Position numbers and translations under genes: made by a program
Shown: piece after piece, positions 1 to 7,790 of the stretch
Numbering within the stretch: position 1 is the stretch's first letter
How the letters are laid out: the number at the start of each line of letters is the position of its first letter
IMG/VR virus record: IMGVR_UViG_3300036791_000331
Location: 1 to 52,892 of that record
Strand: one strand, 5' to 3'
DNA: 52,892 bases
Origin: a virus
The notes under the pieces: generated by a model
What the model saw: the letters and a program-made list of their open reading frames with translations, nothing else
Told to the model about the DNA's origin: nothing
Database searches by the model: none

Positions 1-127
1 CGTTCTCAGACCAGGACCAGGACCCCATCGTCGTCAAAGACTGGGTGCGAGCCCAGATCGGCGCGCCCGCGTTCAAGCCCAACGGCAAGGCGAACGGTCA
101 CGCCAACGGCAAGGCGAACGGTCACGC
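1..127. repeat. Terminal direct repeat, left copy (circular contig overlap)
   Basis: Bases 1-127 are identical to 52766-52892. An open reading frame crosses the join without interruption, so the sequence is best read as a circular map with a 127-base overlap. A length of 127 is a common assembler k-mer, so the repeat is probably an assembly artefact rather than physical phage ends; this last point is inference. Two tandem 24-base units (81-104 and 105-128) lie at its end and encode the NGKANGHA linker of the replication protein. Confidence 0.93.
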
Positions 128-1616
128 GCCTGCGGGCGAGATCGTGGCCAAGTATCTCTACCAGGACGCGCTCGGTGAGCCGGTCCAGCAGGTCAGCCGC
201 ACCCGCGCCAAGCAGTTTTTCCAGCAGCGCCCGGATGGTCACGGCGGCTGGGAGTGGGGCGGCATACCAACGGCCCTGAAGGTGCCCTTCCGCCTGCCCG
301 AGACCATCGAGGCCAGTGGGCTCGGCAAGACGATCTTCATCTGCGAGGGCGAGAAAGCCTGCTTGGCGCTCCACACACGCGGTTACCCGGCGACATGCTC
401 GCCCGGTGGCGCGGGCAAGTGGCCTCCGCATTTTGCACAGTGGTTCAAGGACGCCCGCGTCATCATCCTACCCGACAATGATCAGGTCGGCCTGGACCAC
501 GCCGAGAAGGTGGCCGCGAACCTGACCGGCGTGGCCGCCGAGGTGATGATCCGGCAGCTGCCCGGCCTGCCGAAGGGCGGCGATGTCTACGACTTCCTGG
601 CGGCTGGCGGAGACCCGGCGACGATAGCTGATCTCCCGGCGGGCCCACCGCCTCGCGGGCGCACCGCCGCCGAGCTTTGGAACATGAGCTTCCCGCCGAT
701 CCGCTTCGCCGTGCCGCTCTACATCGCCGAGGGTCTGACGCTGCTGGCCGGAGCGCCGAAGCGCGGCAAGTCCTGGCTGGCCCTGGACGTCTGCGTCACC
801 GTGGCCATCGGCGGCTACACGCTCGGCGACCAGCCGTGCGTGGAGGGCGACGTGCTCTACTGCGCCCTGGAGGACAGCCCCCGGCGGATGAAGGAACGGC
901 TGCGGACGTTCTGTCAGCTGGCCAAGCGACCACCCCAGCGCCTGACCATCTGGTTCGCCAACGACCTTCCTCGCCTGGGCGACGGCTGCGAAGAAGCGCT
1001 GCGGGAGTGGATCGGCTCCGTCCCCTCGCCGCGCCTGATCGTCATCGACACGTTGAACTACATCCGCCCCGAGCGCGTCCGGGACGAGGACCCCTACGCC
1101 TACGACTATCGGTGCGCGATCAGCCTTCAGCGCCTCGCCTCTGAGGTCGGGATCGCCATCGTGGTCATCCACCACACCCGCAAGTCGGTGGCCGACGACT
1201 ACCTGGAGAGCGTCAGCGGCACGAACGGTTTAACCGGCGGCTCCGATGCGGTGATCGTCCTGGAGCGCCAGAGCGACGGCGGGACGGTGTTCAAGGGTCG
1301 GGGCCGGGACATCGAAGAGTTCGAACTGGCCGCCCGGTTCGACAAGGACGAGTGCCGGTGGAAGATCGCCGGGAACGCCGACGAGACCCGGCAGTCGGAG
1401 ACCAAGCAGAAGATACTCCGGCACCTGCGCGAGGCGGGCTGGTTCCTGACCCCGGCGGAGATCGCGTCACAGACCGGCCTGCGCAAGAGCGTCGTCGATC
1501 AGCGCCTGTTCCACATGCTGAAGGCCGGTGAGGTCAGGCGCGTCGGCCGGGGCAAGTACGGCCTGCCCGAGACCGAGGTCGAGGGCGGCCGGGACCAGGG
1601 CGACGGCGATGACTGA
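1..1616 (+). CDS. Primase-helicase (TOPRIM + RepA-like AAA ATPase), C-terminal part
   Basis: This is the larger part of a replication protein whose first 55 codons lie at 52600-52764; joined in frame across the contig ends it is 593 aa. The N-terminal part has a zinc-ribbon-like RCPGPGH segment, followed by an NGKANGHA repeat linker. A TOPRIM region follows (ICEGEKACLAL, then IILPDNDQVG). The second half is a RecA/RepA-type ATPase with Walker A GAPKRGKS, a Walker B-like LIVIDTLN strand and a VVIHHTRK motif. The C-terminus resembles a winged helix (AEIASQTGLRKSVVDQRL). This layout is typical of phage and plasmid proteins that prime and unwind DNA at the fork. Its stop overlaps the next gene. 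The role is inferred from motifs. Confidence 0.9.
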   Translation, partial: FSDQDQDPIVVKDWVRAQIGAPAFKPNGKANGHANGKANGHAPAGEIVAKYLYQDALGEPVQQVSRTRAKQFFQQRPDGHGGWEWGGIPTALKVPFRLPETIEASGLGKTIFICEGEKACLALHTRGYPATCSPGGAGKWPPHFAQWFKDARVIILPDNDQVGLDHAEKVAANLTGVAAEVMIRQLPGLPKGGDVYDFLAAGGDPATIADLPAGPPPRGRTAAELWNMSFPPIRFAVPLYIAEGLTLLAGAPKRGKSWLALDVCVTVAIGGYTLGDQPCVEGDVLYCALEDSPRRMKERLRTFCQLAKRPPQRLTIWFANDLPRLGDGCEEALREWIGSVPSPRLIVIDTLNYIRPERVRDEDPYAYDYRCAISLQRLASEVGIAIVVIHHTRKSVADDYLESVSGTNGLTGGSDAVIVLERQSDGGTVFKGRGRDIEEFELAARFDKDECRWKIAGNADETRQSETKQKILRHLREAGWFLTPAEIASQTGLRKSVVDQRLFHMLKAGEVRRVGRGKYGLPETEVEGGRDQGDGDD

Positions 1617-1764
1617 CGTGTGGATCAACCCGCCACCCGAGGTGATGCCCGATGGCGACCAGGACGACGATCCCGAGGCGACCGCCGCCGACTTCTGGGT
1701 GGACGAGGCTCGCAACGAAACAGGCCGTGTGTGGCCAGGAGACGACCAGGAGGACCCGACATGA
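1609..1764 (+). CDS. Small acidic protein, unknown
   Basis: 51 aa, very acidic and rich in Asp, Glu and Pro (DGDQDDDPEATAADFW). The ATG at 1609 overlaps the end of the primase-helicase gene, and its stop overlaps the next start as ATGA, so it is probably translationally coupled. No family recognised. The acidity could fit a DNA mimic or a partner of the helicase, but nothing in the sequence proves it. Confidence 0.6.
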   Translation: MTDVWINPPPEVMPDGDQDDDPEATAADFWVDEARNETGRVWPGDDQEDPT

Positions 1765-2072
1765 CCGTTGACGCAGTGGATACCACCGAGCCCTGGCTCC
1801 CGCCGTCCTGGACCGACTACGAGCGCCGCCTGCTGATCTCCCACCTGATGGCGGGCGGGTTGATCCTGGAGGACGACAGCGGCCTCGGCTGGGCCACCGC
1901 CAGCCGGTCGCTCGGCGGCTTCCACAGCGATCTCGTGGAGCACCTGATGGAGTCCGGGTTCCGCTCCGGCGGCGAGCGCTACGGGCTCGCCGAGGTCGGC
2001 CATTTGCCCGGCCGGTTCGGTTCTGTACGACTGCCGCCGGAGCCCGAAAAAAACCTTACGGAGACCCCTTGA
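1761..2072 (+). CDS. Hypothetical protein, possible small helical DNA-binding protein
   Basis: 103 aa, started at the ATG overlapping the previous stop. The middle (DYERRLLISHLMAGG, then HSDLVEHLMESGFR) looks helical and could form a winged-helix-like fold. It is the last gene coupled to the primase-helicase, and its end runs into the YTTACG repeat cluster, so a link to replication initiation is possible. No family recognised. Confidence 0.6.
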   Translation: MTVDAVDTTEPWLPPSWTDYERRLLISHLMAGGLILEDDSGLGWATASRSLGGFHSDLVEHLMESGFRSGGERYGLAEVGHLPGRFGSVRLPPEPEKNLTETP

Positions 2073-2206
2073 AAACACCCCCCGTAAGGATGTTTCGTAA
2101 GTTTCGAAAACGTCAGTTAAACCAGAGACTTACGATGCGGTGTTCTCATCTTGTTCACGGAAACTTACGACGTTTACGACCCTATATAGAGGGGGGGTAT
2201 CGTAAA
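2055..2206. repeat. Cluster of seven YTTACG/CGTAAR motifs (iteron- or operator-like)
   Basis: CTTACG or its complement occurs at 2055-2060, 2083-2088, 2096-2101, 2129-2134 and 2164-2169; the variant TTTACG or its complement occurs at 2173-2178 and 2201-2206. Seven hits in about 150 bases of unusually AT-rich DNA (with CTATATAGA near 2182) directly downstream of the primase-helicase operon is far above chance. It may be a replication origin or binding sites for a regulator. Bases 2073-2305 hold no convincing gene: a 65-codon frame from TTG at 2069 has a non-protein-like composition. Confidence 0.6.
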
Positions 2207-2305
2207 TTTGGCCCGAATCACCTCGCCGAAGGCGGTTGGGAGAGGCGTCTATGCTCAAGGCAGTAGGCCAGATCGCCCTCGCCGCGACGGCATCCGCAGA
2301 CGATC

Positions 2306-2776
2306 ATGAGCGCGCCTGAACCCCGGATCGGCCAGACGCATCGCCGCAACTCGGCGGCGTCGGTGAATGCCATTTCGGTCTTAGCGTTGGCCGACGACAG
2401 CGCGAGGGTCATCGAGGACTCCTGTGGTGCGAATCAGGTTCGGGATGCAGTCGTCGAGTGTGGGGTGTGTCGCCTGTGCTGTCATCACCAGAAGGTCATG
2501 GTCACGGATGGCGATGATCCAGGGCGCTACGACACCGAGCAGATCGGACCCTTCCTGTTCCTCAAGCAGCGCCCGGACGGCGCGTGTGTGCATCTTGGTC
2601 CTGGCGGTTGTGGGGTCTACGCCGACCGGCCGAGGATATGCCGGGCCTTCGACTGCGGAGGCTGGTTCCGCTCGATCCCTCGCAACGAGCGGCGGCGCAT
2701 GTCCAAAGAGGACGCTACGGTGGCCGCGCTTATCAAGCGCGGCCGTGAGGTATCGGCACGTCAGGTGTTACCGTAA
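2306..2776 (+). CDS. YkgJ-like cysteine-cluster protein
   Basis: 156 aa. The cysteine pattern CGVCRLCC, then a GCGVYADRPRICRAFDC segment, is the signature of the YkgJ / CxxCxxCC zinc- or iron-chelating family. Biochemical function is not settled for most members. The ATG at 2306 was chosen, but the conserved part begins around residue 50, so the true start could be later. A second member is at 9599-10210. The gene lies alone between the repeat cluster and the regulated promoter at 2.78 kb. Confidence 0.72.
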   Translation: MSAPEPRIGQTHRRNSAASVNAISVLALADDSARVIEDSCGANQVRDAVVECGVCRLCCHHQKVMVTDGDDPGRYDTEQIGPFLFLKQRPDGACVHLGPGGCGVYADRPRICRAFDCGGWFRSIPRNERRRMSKEDATVAALIKRGREVSARQVLP

Positions 2777-2780
2777 GACC

Positions 2781-2805
2781 GAGCACAAATTTGGAGACAA
2801 AATTG
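2781..2805 (+). promoter_or_regulatory. Operator-like element A, copy 1
   Basis: GAGCACAAATTTGG at 2781-2794, followed by (A)GACAAA, matches the reverse complement of 43131-43155 at 22 of 25 positions. This copy lies just upstream of the rightward operon that begins at 2880; the other copy lies upstream of the leftward operon. A shared regulator is inferred. Confidence 0.65.
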
Positions 2806-2830
2806 CGTTCTCGGGGTTTTAATGTCAACA

Positions 2831-2848
2831 AGCGCGAACTTTCGCGCT
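2831..2848. promoter_or_regulatory. Operator-like palindrome B, copy 1
   Basis: AGCGCGAA-CT-TTCGCGCT is a perfect inverted repeat with 8-base arms. It is preceded by TGTCAAC (2823-2829). The core recurs at 50278-50291 and 50313-50326, upstream of another rightward operon. A TTTTAAT sequence at about 2817-2823 could be a -10 element; this is a weak call. Confidence 0.6.
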
Positions 2849-2879
2849 ACCCAGAGACATCGACAGGAGCACGAACCCT

Positions 2880-3224
2880 TTGCCAGACGCCCATTATCTC
2901 TCGCAGGCGAGGCGGCCACCGCCCAAGCGGCCGAACTTCATTCCGAGCACTCCCAATTATCTGACCTACAACTGGATCGACAAGGACCCGGACATGGAGT
3001 TCATCGTCGGCCTGATAGGTGAGAGCGGCTTAAGCCCCGAGGATATCGAGCAAGAGACTGAAAAGCTCGGTCACAAGGTCAGCCGGTACACCATCATGGG
3101 CTGGCTCTATAAAGCCGTAAGGCGGCCTCAGAACTTCACGATGACCATCGTAGCTCTGGCGCTCGGTTATCAGAAAACGTGGGCTCCCAGCCCGACTCAG
3201 CGTCGGAAAGGCGCCACCCAATGA
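2880..3224 (+). CDS. Small DNA-binding protein, HTH-like
   Basis: 114 aa from TTG 2880, preceded by AGGAG at 2865-2869. The segment SGLSPEDIEQETEKLG...SRYTIMGWL looks like a lambda-repressor/XRE-type helix-turn-helix. It is the first gene after operators A and B, so it is a candidate regulator of this early operon (repressor or Cro-like). The family is not certain. A later start at the ATG near 2994 would remove only the proline-rich N-terminus. Confidence 0.62.
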   Translation: MPDAHYLSQARRPPPKRPNFIPSTPNYLTYNWIDKDPDMEFIVGLIGESGLSPEDIEQETEKLGHKVSRYTIMGWLYKAVRRPQNFTMTIVALALGYQKTWAPSPTQRRKGATQ

Positions 3225-4099
3225 ACATGCTCGACCCGGCGCGCATCGCCATGTTTTTCACCCTGCCCGGCGCTGTCGAACTCGTGGAGGCGTTCTCTGC
3301 GATCCCTCCTGGCCCAGTGCGCGACAGCATCGTGGCGCACGCCCAGGCGCTGGCCGCCATCTCGGCTCCACGCCCTCAGCAGATCGACTACGGCACGTTC
3401 AACTCGTCGGTGACGATGCGGCCGTTCCAGGCCGAAGCGCCGCCTCCCGAGCCGATGATCTCCTGGCAGGGCCCGAAGCCGCCGCCGCTGCTGAACCTCG
3501 TGGCGTCGAGCGCCGAGGGCCAGATCGTCGAGCGGGCTCTGCGCGGCGAGACGCCCAAGGCTATCGCCGACAGCCTCGGGGTCAACATCGAGGTGGTCTA
3601 CAGCGTCCAGGCCAGGGCGCGCCGCGAAGGTCGGATCGAGTTCCCTGGCGACGACCGGGGCAAGAACGTCTCGAAAGCCTCGCCGCTGATGCGCAAGGTC
3701 AACGGTGTCATGGCGGCGCCAGCCAAGGGGCCGTTCTGGTTCGAGGACCCGAACAGCGCCATCTGGGACAACCCGCACCTGCTGCCGACGCGGGTGGATG
3801 TGAACCGGCGCAGCTTCGCGTTCGCCGGGCCGACGTCGACGCTGACGTTTCGGATGATGGAGTCGACGGCCAAGCGCAACGGCAAGACCTTGCGCCAGTA
3901 TGTCGCCCAACGGTGGGAAGTCGCTCAGCGTGTCCTGGCTGGTGAAGCGCCGACGCGGGTCGCCGCCAGCATGAGGCTGCCCGAGCACTTCATTTATGGG
4001 GTGCTCACCCAGGTCGGCTATACGGCCACCCAGGCGGCGTCGGATCAGCAGCGGCCTATCGTCGGCCACGCACCACCGGGAGGCGAGCGAAGGCTATGA
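3221..4099 (+). CDS. Putative double-HTH protein, unknown
   Basis: 292 aa, with ATG 3221 overlapping the previous stop. Two helix-turn-helix-like segments are visible: GETPKAIADSLGVNIEVVYS near residue 120 and GEAPTRVAASMRLPEHFIYG near residue 257. Both look like sigma-region-4/LuxR-type helices. The protein may be a transcription regulator of the early operon. No known family is assigned with confidence. Confidence 0.6.
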   Translation: MNMLDPARIAMFFTLPGAVELVEAFSAIPPGPVRDSIVAHAQALAAISAPRPQQIDYGTFNSSVTMRPFQAEAPPPEPMISWQGPKPPPLLNLVASSAEGQIVERALRGETPKAIADSLGVNIEVVYSVQARARREGRIEFPGDDRGKNVSKASPLMRKVNGVMAAPAKGPFWFEDPNSAIWDNPHLLPTRVDVNRRSFAFAGPTSTLTFRMMESTAKRNGKTLRQYVAQRWEVAQRVLAGEAPTRVAASMRLPEHFIYGVLTQVGYTATQAASDQQRPIVGHAPPGGERRL

Positions 4100-4764
4100 C
4101 CGAGGCCGCCCTGGTCGCGGCGATCCGCGATATCCCGATGCCGGATGCTATCAGGAGCCTGCCCGTTCAGGGCGGGTTCCCGGTGCCCTGGTTCGTCAGT
4201 TGGAGGCATGGCGTCGCCGACTTCCGCGTGGTCGATCTCCGCAAATTTGAACAGGCCCAGCGGCAAGGACTCTGCTGGGTTTGCGGCCGAGGTCTCGGTC
4301 GGATCAAGGCGTCGCTGATCGGGCCGATGTGCGCGATCAACCGGATCACCAGCGAGCCGCCCTCGCATCCGGTCTGCGCTCGCTACGCCGCTCGGGCCTG
4401 CCCATTCATGTCGAACCCGAGAATGCGGCGGAACGAGAAAGACCTTCCTGAAGAGCGGATCGAACCGCCGGGCGTCCACCTGGACCACAACCCCGGCGCG
4501 AGCGTGATCTGGATGAGCCTGTTCCGGTCCCGCCCGTTCGAGCCTGAGGGCGGCGGGACGCTCTTCGACCTCGGGACGCCGCACGAGGTCGAATGGTGGA
4601 TCAGGGGGCGCGAGGCGACCCGCGACGAAGCCCTGGAGGCCATCGCGCGCGGTCTGCCGAAGCTGGAGGCGGTGGCGCGTGCCGAGGGCCAGGAAGCCAT
4701 CGACGCGCTCGTGGAGGCGACCACCACGGCGATGCGTCTCCTGCCGCCGGAGCGCCGGAAATGA
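4096..4764 (+). CDS. Conserved-looking cysteine-rich phage protein
   Basis: 222 aa. CWVCGRGLG, GPMCAINR, PSHPVCARYAARACPFM and a short basic segment after it suggest a metal-binding (zinc) domain over residues 55-105; the rest is helical. I have the impression of a phage/actinobacterial protein family with the PPSHxxCAxxxAxxCPF signature, but no function is known to me. It overlaps both neighbours by four bases, indicating translational coupling. Confidence 0.65.
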   Translation: MTEAALVAAIRDIPMPDAIRSLPVQGGFPVPWFVSWRHGVADFRVVDLRKFEQAQRQGLCWVCGRGLGRIKASLIGPMCAINRITSEPPSHPVCARYAARACPFMSNPRMRRNEKDLPEERIEPPGVHLDHNPGASVIWMSLFRSRPFEPEGGGTLFDLGTPHEVEWWIRGREATRDEALEAIARGLPKLEAVARAEGQEAIDALVEATTTAMRLLPPERRK

Positions 4765-5144
4765 GCCCGCGCGGCCAACTCCTGATCGCGGCGCGGTCGC
4801 TCGCCTTCGCCAACGATATGATCAACCGGGCGGCGTCGTCCTGCCCGCCGCTTCAGAGGCACGACGGGGCGTTGCTGCATCTGGTCGTGAACACCCTCGA
4901 TGCGACCCGCCGGTTCGTCGCCGAGACCGCCGAGGAGCTTCCGGCCGATCCCGGTGAACTCCCGGAGTTCGACTTCTTAACCCGCCGCGACGCTATCGCG
5001 GCGCTGATCGAATGCGCCGACGACCTGGAGACCGAGATCGAGGCGCGGCGCAACCGGGAGCTTCCCCGGCGGATCGAACGCGACCTCGGCGTGGTGAAGC
5101 GGGCGCGCGGGGCCATCGCCTACTTTCAGGTGCCCGGATCATGA
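4761..5144 (+). CDS. Hypothetical helical protein
   Basis: 127 aa, ATG 4761 overlapping the previous stop. Predominantly helical and acidic in the middle, with a charged stretch (RRDAIAALIECADDLETEIEARR). Coupled into the early operon. No family recognised. Confidence 0.6.
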   Translation: MSPRGQLLIAARSLAFANDMINRAASSCPPLQRHDGALLHLVVNTLDATRRFVAETAEELPADPGELPEFDFLTRRDAIAALIECADDLETEIEARRNRELPRRIERDLGVVKRARGAIAYFQVPGS

Positions 5145-5392
5145 CCGGCCCGCGCGTGATCGAGCGCCTCTACGCCTGGATCGTCACCGAGGCGGACGGC
5201 GGCCAGGGCATCCCGGCGTTCGACCGGGGCGACGGGCTGATGCTGCCGATGATCGGCGCCGACAGCGAGCGGATCGAAAGCCTGCGGCCGGTGGCGATGC
5301 GGGTGGCGGGCGTCTGCCTGAAGCTGGAGCTTATCGAGTTCTCCGGGCGCGTCGTCCTGGAGACGCACGACAGCCCGGAGTTGAACTCGTGA
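5141..5392 (+). CDS. Hypothetical protein
   Basis: 83 aa, ATG 5141, overlapping both neighbours by four bases. Mixed alpha/beta composition (RPVAMRVAGVCLKLELIEFSG) that looks like a real small globular protein. No family recognised. Confidence 0.58.
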   Translation: MTGPRVIERLYAWIVTEADGGQGIPAFDRGDGLMLPMIGADSERIESLRPVAMRVAGVCLKLELIEFSGRVVLETHDSPELNS

Positions 5393-5610
5393 GCGCAAAA
5401 CTGACCGCCGAACAGACCGCGATATTGCGCGCTGCGCTGTCCGGGCTGATCGAAACCAGTCGGGAGATCATGTCGCTGCGGTACACCGACGATCCCTGCG
5501 ACCCCGACCTCGCTCTTCAGCTTGGCATGATCGCGGGCAGGGCGTCGAAGCTGTCGGACGATCTGGCGGCGCTGTTGCCGCCGGAGGCGCGTGCGGAGGT
5601 TAGGCGATGA
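5389..5610 (+). CDS. Hypothetical protein
   Basis: 73 aa, GTG start overlapping the previous stop. It resembles the product of 5918-6133: both have AL.LG(M/L)IAG near the middle and follow a similar helical pattern, so the two may be diverged paralogues. Function unknown. Confidence 0.58.
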   Translation: MSAKLTAEQTAILRAALSGLIETSREIMSLRYTDDPCDPDLALQLGMIAGRASKLSDDLAALLPPEARAEVRR

Positions 5611-5921
5611 ACGACCCGATGCTGCGCGCCGCCGTGGTGAGCGCGACCAAGAAGGCGATGGACGCCGGTTGCCTGATCGAAGTCGGGTGGCTCGGCCTGC
5701 GGCTCGCGGCGATGGACGACAACGCGCCTCAGATACAACTCGACGAGTGCAGGCAGGCGTTCTTCGCCGGGGCGCAGCATGTATTCGGCTCGATGATGGC
5801 CACCCTGGACGAGGGCGAGGAACCGACCCAGGCGGACCTGAACCGGCTCAGCCTGATCGCCGACGAACTCGATCGCTTCATCGCCGACTTCAGCCGTAAG
5901 CACGGGCTCCCGCCGCCGTGA
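5607..5921 (+). CDS. Hypothetical protein
   Basis: 104 aa, ATG 5607, coupled to both neighbours by four-base overlaps. Soluble and acidic; no family recognised. Confidence 0.58.
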   Translation: MNDPMLRAAVVSATKKAMDAGCLIEVGWLGLRLAAMDDNAPQIQLDECRQAFFAGAQHVFGSMMATLDEGEEPTQADLNRLSLIADELDRFIADFSRKHGLPPP

Positions 5922-6133
5922 GGGGCCTGTCGGTCGAGCAGGCGCGGACGCTTGAGCAGGCGCAGATTCTGCTGGAGCGCGCGGCGCGCAAGATCGTGAA
6001 GCTTCGGGGATGCACGCCGTCAATCGAGCCCGCTGTGCTGGCGCTGAAGCTCGGTCTGATCGCGGGCGAGACGACGGCGCTCGCCGATAAGTTGACCGCC
6101 ATTATCGAGGACAACTGCCGTGACCGACCATGA
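5918..6133 (+). CDS. Hypothetical protein, similar to 5389-5610 product
   Basis: 71 aa, GTG start. The segment ALKLGLIAGETTALADKLTA parallels ALQLGMIAGRASKLSDDLAA of the gene two positions upstream, pointing to a small duplication within the operon. Function unknown. Confidence 0.56.
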   Translation: MRGLSVEQARTLEQAQILLERAARKIVKLRGCTPSIEPAVLALKLGLIAGETTALADKLTAIIEDNCRDRP

Positions 6134-6353
6134 CGCCCTCTCGCTCTGGGTCGTCTGCCAGAACCCCAGCGACGCGCCGGGGATGTTCACGGTCCGGCGG
6201 CACGTCGCCTACGGGAAGCTGGCCGGGCCGACGAACGAGGTCATGGTCTGCCCGGAGATCGAACCGCTCCGCGAGGAACTCCGACGCCGAGGGCTCGTCC
6301 AAATGAGCCGCGACCCGAACGATGTCCCTGAGATCGTCGAGGTGTGGATATGA
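6120..6353 (+). CDS. Hypothetical protein
   Basis: 77 aa, GTG 6120, overlapping the previous gene by 14 bases. Beta-rich start (LSLWVVCQNPSDAPGMFTVRRHVAYG). No family recognised. Confidence 0.55.
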   Translation: MTDHDALSLWVVCQNPSDAPGMFTVRRHVAYGKLAGPTNEVMVCPEIEPLREELRRRGLVQMSRDPNDVPEIVEVWI

Positions 6354-6457
6354 ACTGGTTCATGCGGTCCTGGAGGTTGTGGCCGTACCTGGGCGCCGGG
6401 ATGCTGCTCGGCCTCGCGCCGACGCTGATCCTGGTCCTGAGCGGAAGGTGCTTCTGA
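6350..6457 (+). CDS. Tiny membrane peptide (35 aa)
   Basis: ATG 6350 to TGA 6457. One predicted membrane helix (LGAGMLLGLAPTLILVL) after a basic, Trp-rich N-terminus (MNWFMRSWRLW). Its start and stop overlap both neighbours, the same coupling used along the operon, which supports it being translated. It could be a small membrane-acting or regulatory peptide. Confidence 0.55.
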   Translation: MNWFMRSWRLWPYLGAGMLLGLAPTLILVLSGRCF

Positions 6458-6714
6458 TGCTGCGCGAGTATCCGTTCGGCCCTCACGACCACCGCAACGA
6501 CGGCGAGGCGAACCAGTCCGAGAGTTGCTACCGGCGCGGCTTCCAGCAGGGAGCGCACGCCTTCCTGGTCGCCGCCAAGGAACTGGGCTTCGAAGATGAC
6601 CGGCTGGAGCGGTGGGTCACTCTCACGCTCTGGAAGTGGCGGTTCGAGCGGTCACTGAGCAGGCGTGATCTTGCCCCGCCGCACGCCCTCGACCGCAAGA
6701 GGATGGGGATATGA
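6457..6714 (+). CDS. Hypothetical protein
   Basis: 85 aa, ATG 6457 overlapping the previous TGA. Contains YRRGFQQGAHAFLVAAKE, a helical segment of the kind seen in many phage accessory proteins. Function unknown. Confidence 0.57.
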   Translation: MLREYPFGPHDHRNDGEANQSESCYRRGFQQGAHAFLVAAKELGFEDDRLERWVTLTLWKWRFERSLSRRDLAPPHALDRKRMGI

Positions 6715-7097
6715 TCGACGAGCCATTCGACAACCCTCACCACGGCCACCAGGACGAGGCTGTGGCGGCCATGCCGCGCGAGGTGATCCTGTACCCGCAC
6801 GACTGGGGCGGAGCCGACTGGGGCGGCCCCAGCGCGACCGGGACGGCCTATCTCGGGCCGATGCACCCGGAGGACCAGGAAGGCGTCCGCTACGTTCCCG
6901 CAGCTGCGGCTGATGCGCTGGAGGCCGCCGTGGAGATCGTGATCGCCGACACCGGCCCGGTGACGCCCGTCGAGCGCGTCCGGCTGACCGAACCGGCCTA
7001 CGCACGGGCCAACATCGACAAGCTGTGGCGGATCAACAGGGCGCTGATCGTCGCGCTGAACGCTTACCACGACGCAACCAGGGAGAGTCCGCGGTGA
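6711..7097 (+). CDS. Hypothetical protein
   Basis: 128 aa, ATG 6711. An N-terminal His-rich stretch (NPHHGHQDE) and a Trp/Gly segment (HDWGGADWGGPS) precede a helical C-terminal half. No family recognised. Confidence 0.57.
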   Translation: MIDEPFDNPHHGHQDEAVAAMPREVILYPHDWGGADWGGPSATGTAYLGPMHPEDQEGVRYVPAAAADALEAAVEIVIADTGPVTPVERVRLTEPAYARANIDKLWRINRALIVALNAYHDATRESPR

Positions 7098-7357
7098 CGC
7101 TTTCGGCGCGATGGATCGACCACGAGCGCGAGCCGCAGGCGGCGGCGAACCCGGCCTTTCCGAAGGGGATCGACGTCGATGTTTCGGCCGGTCAGTCGCC
7201 GGTCTGCATCGTGACGTTGCCGTACCCGGCGCGTCGCTGCGGCATCTATCTGGTCAGCTGTGATCTCTGCGGGTTCGGCGCGGCGATCACCACGGCCGGA
7301 CGCACGGACGACCCGCGCAGCCTGACGGCGGCCTGCCTGATGAAGGGCTCGGCGTAA
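7094..7357 (+). CDS. Hypothetical protein
   Basis: 87 aa, GTG 7094. Beta-rich, with CIVTLPYPARRCGIYLVSC and CDLCGFG, perhaps a zinc-stabilised fold (three to four cysteines). No family recognised. Confidence 0.57.
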   Translation: MTLSARWIDHEREPQAAANPAFPKGIDVDVSAGQSPVCIVTLPYPARRCGIYLVSCDLCGFGAAITTAGRTDDPRSLTAACLMKGSA

Positions 7358-7376
7358 CGAAGAAGCGGAGGACGAT

Positions 7377-7790
7377 ATGTACGCAAAATTGAGGGTGAAA
7401 CTGAAGGCGCTCGCCGCCGAGGCCCGGATCATCCGGGGCGAGGAACACCGCGCCAGGAAGGGCTGGCGGCGGCTGGCCAAAAAGCAGATCGGAGCCAACG
7501 CCATGGTGGCGCTCCACGCTGAGTTCGACAGCCTGCACCGGCACCGCACCTATGACGTGCGAACCGAGAGCAGGGCGACGCTCCTGGCCTATGCGTTCCT
7601 GCGCAAACGCCCTTACGAACTGACCGAGACGGCTGGCGCCCGCAAAGCGCCCATCGACCGGGTGGCGAATATCGCGCTGCGGTTCTCGGAGGAACGAGCG
7701 CTGTCGAAGGTGATGGCCGACGTGCGGCTGTGGATGGGTCGCCTGCCTGAAGTCGAAGCGGCGGCCGCAGCTGCGGAGGCGGCGTCATGA
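7377..7790 (+). CDS. Hypothetical basic helical protein
   Basis: 137 aa, ATG 7377 with GGAGG upstream (7366-7370). The N-terminus is strongly basic and helical, suggesting nucleic-acid contact; the C-terminus is Ala-rich. No family recognised. Confidence 0.58.
   Translation: MYAKLRVKLKALAAEARIIRGEEHRARKGWRRLAKKQIGANAMVALHAEFDSLHRHRTYDVRTESRATLLAYAFLRKRPYELTETAGARKAPIDRVANIALRFSEERALSKVMADVRLWMGRLPEVEAAAAAAEAAS

Noticed and set aside
1-127. Physical direct terminal repeats like those of T7-like phages
   Set aside because: A gene runs through the repeat and the length equals a common assembly k-mer; there is no other sign of fixed ends.
2069-2266. A 65-codon frame from TTG 2069 across the repeat cluster
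   Set aside because: Composition is unlike the other proteins and it consists largely of the YTTACG repeats; more likely a control or origin region.
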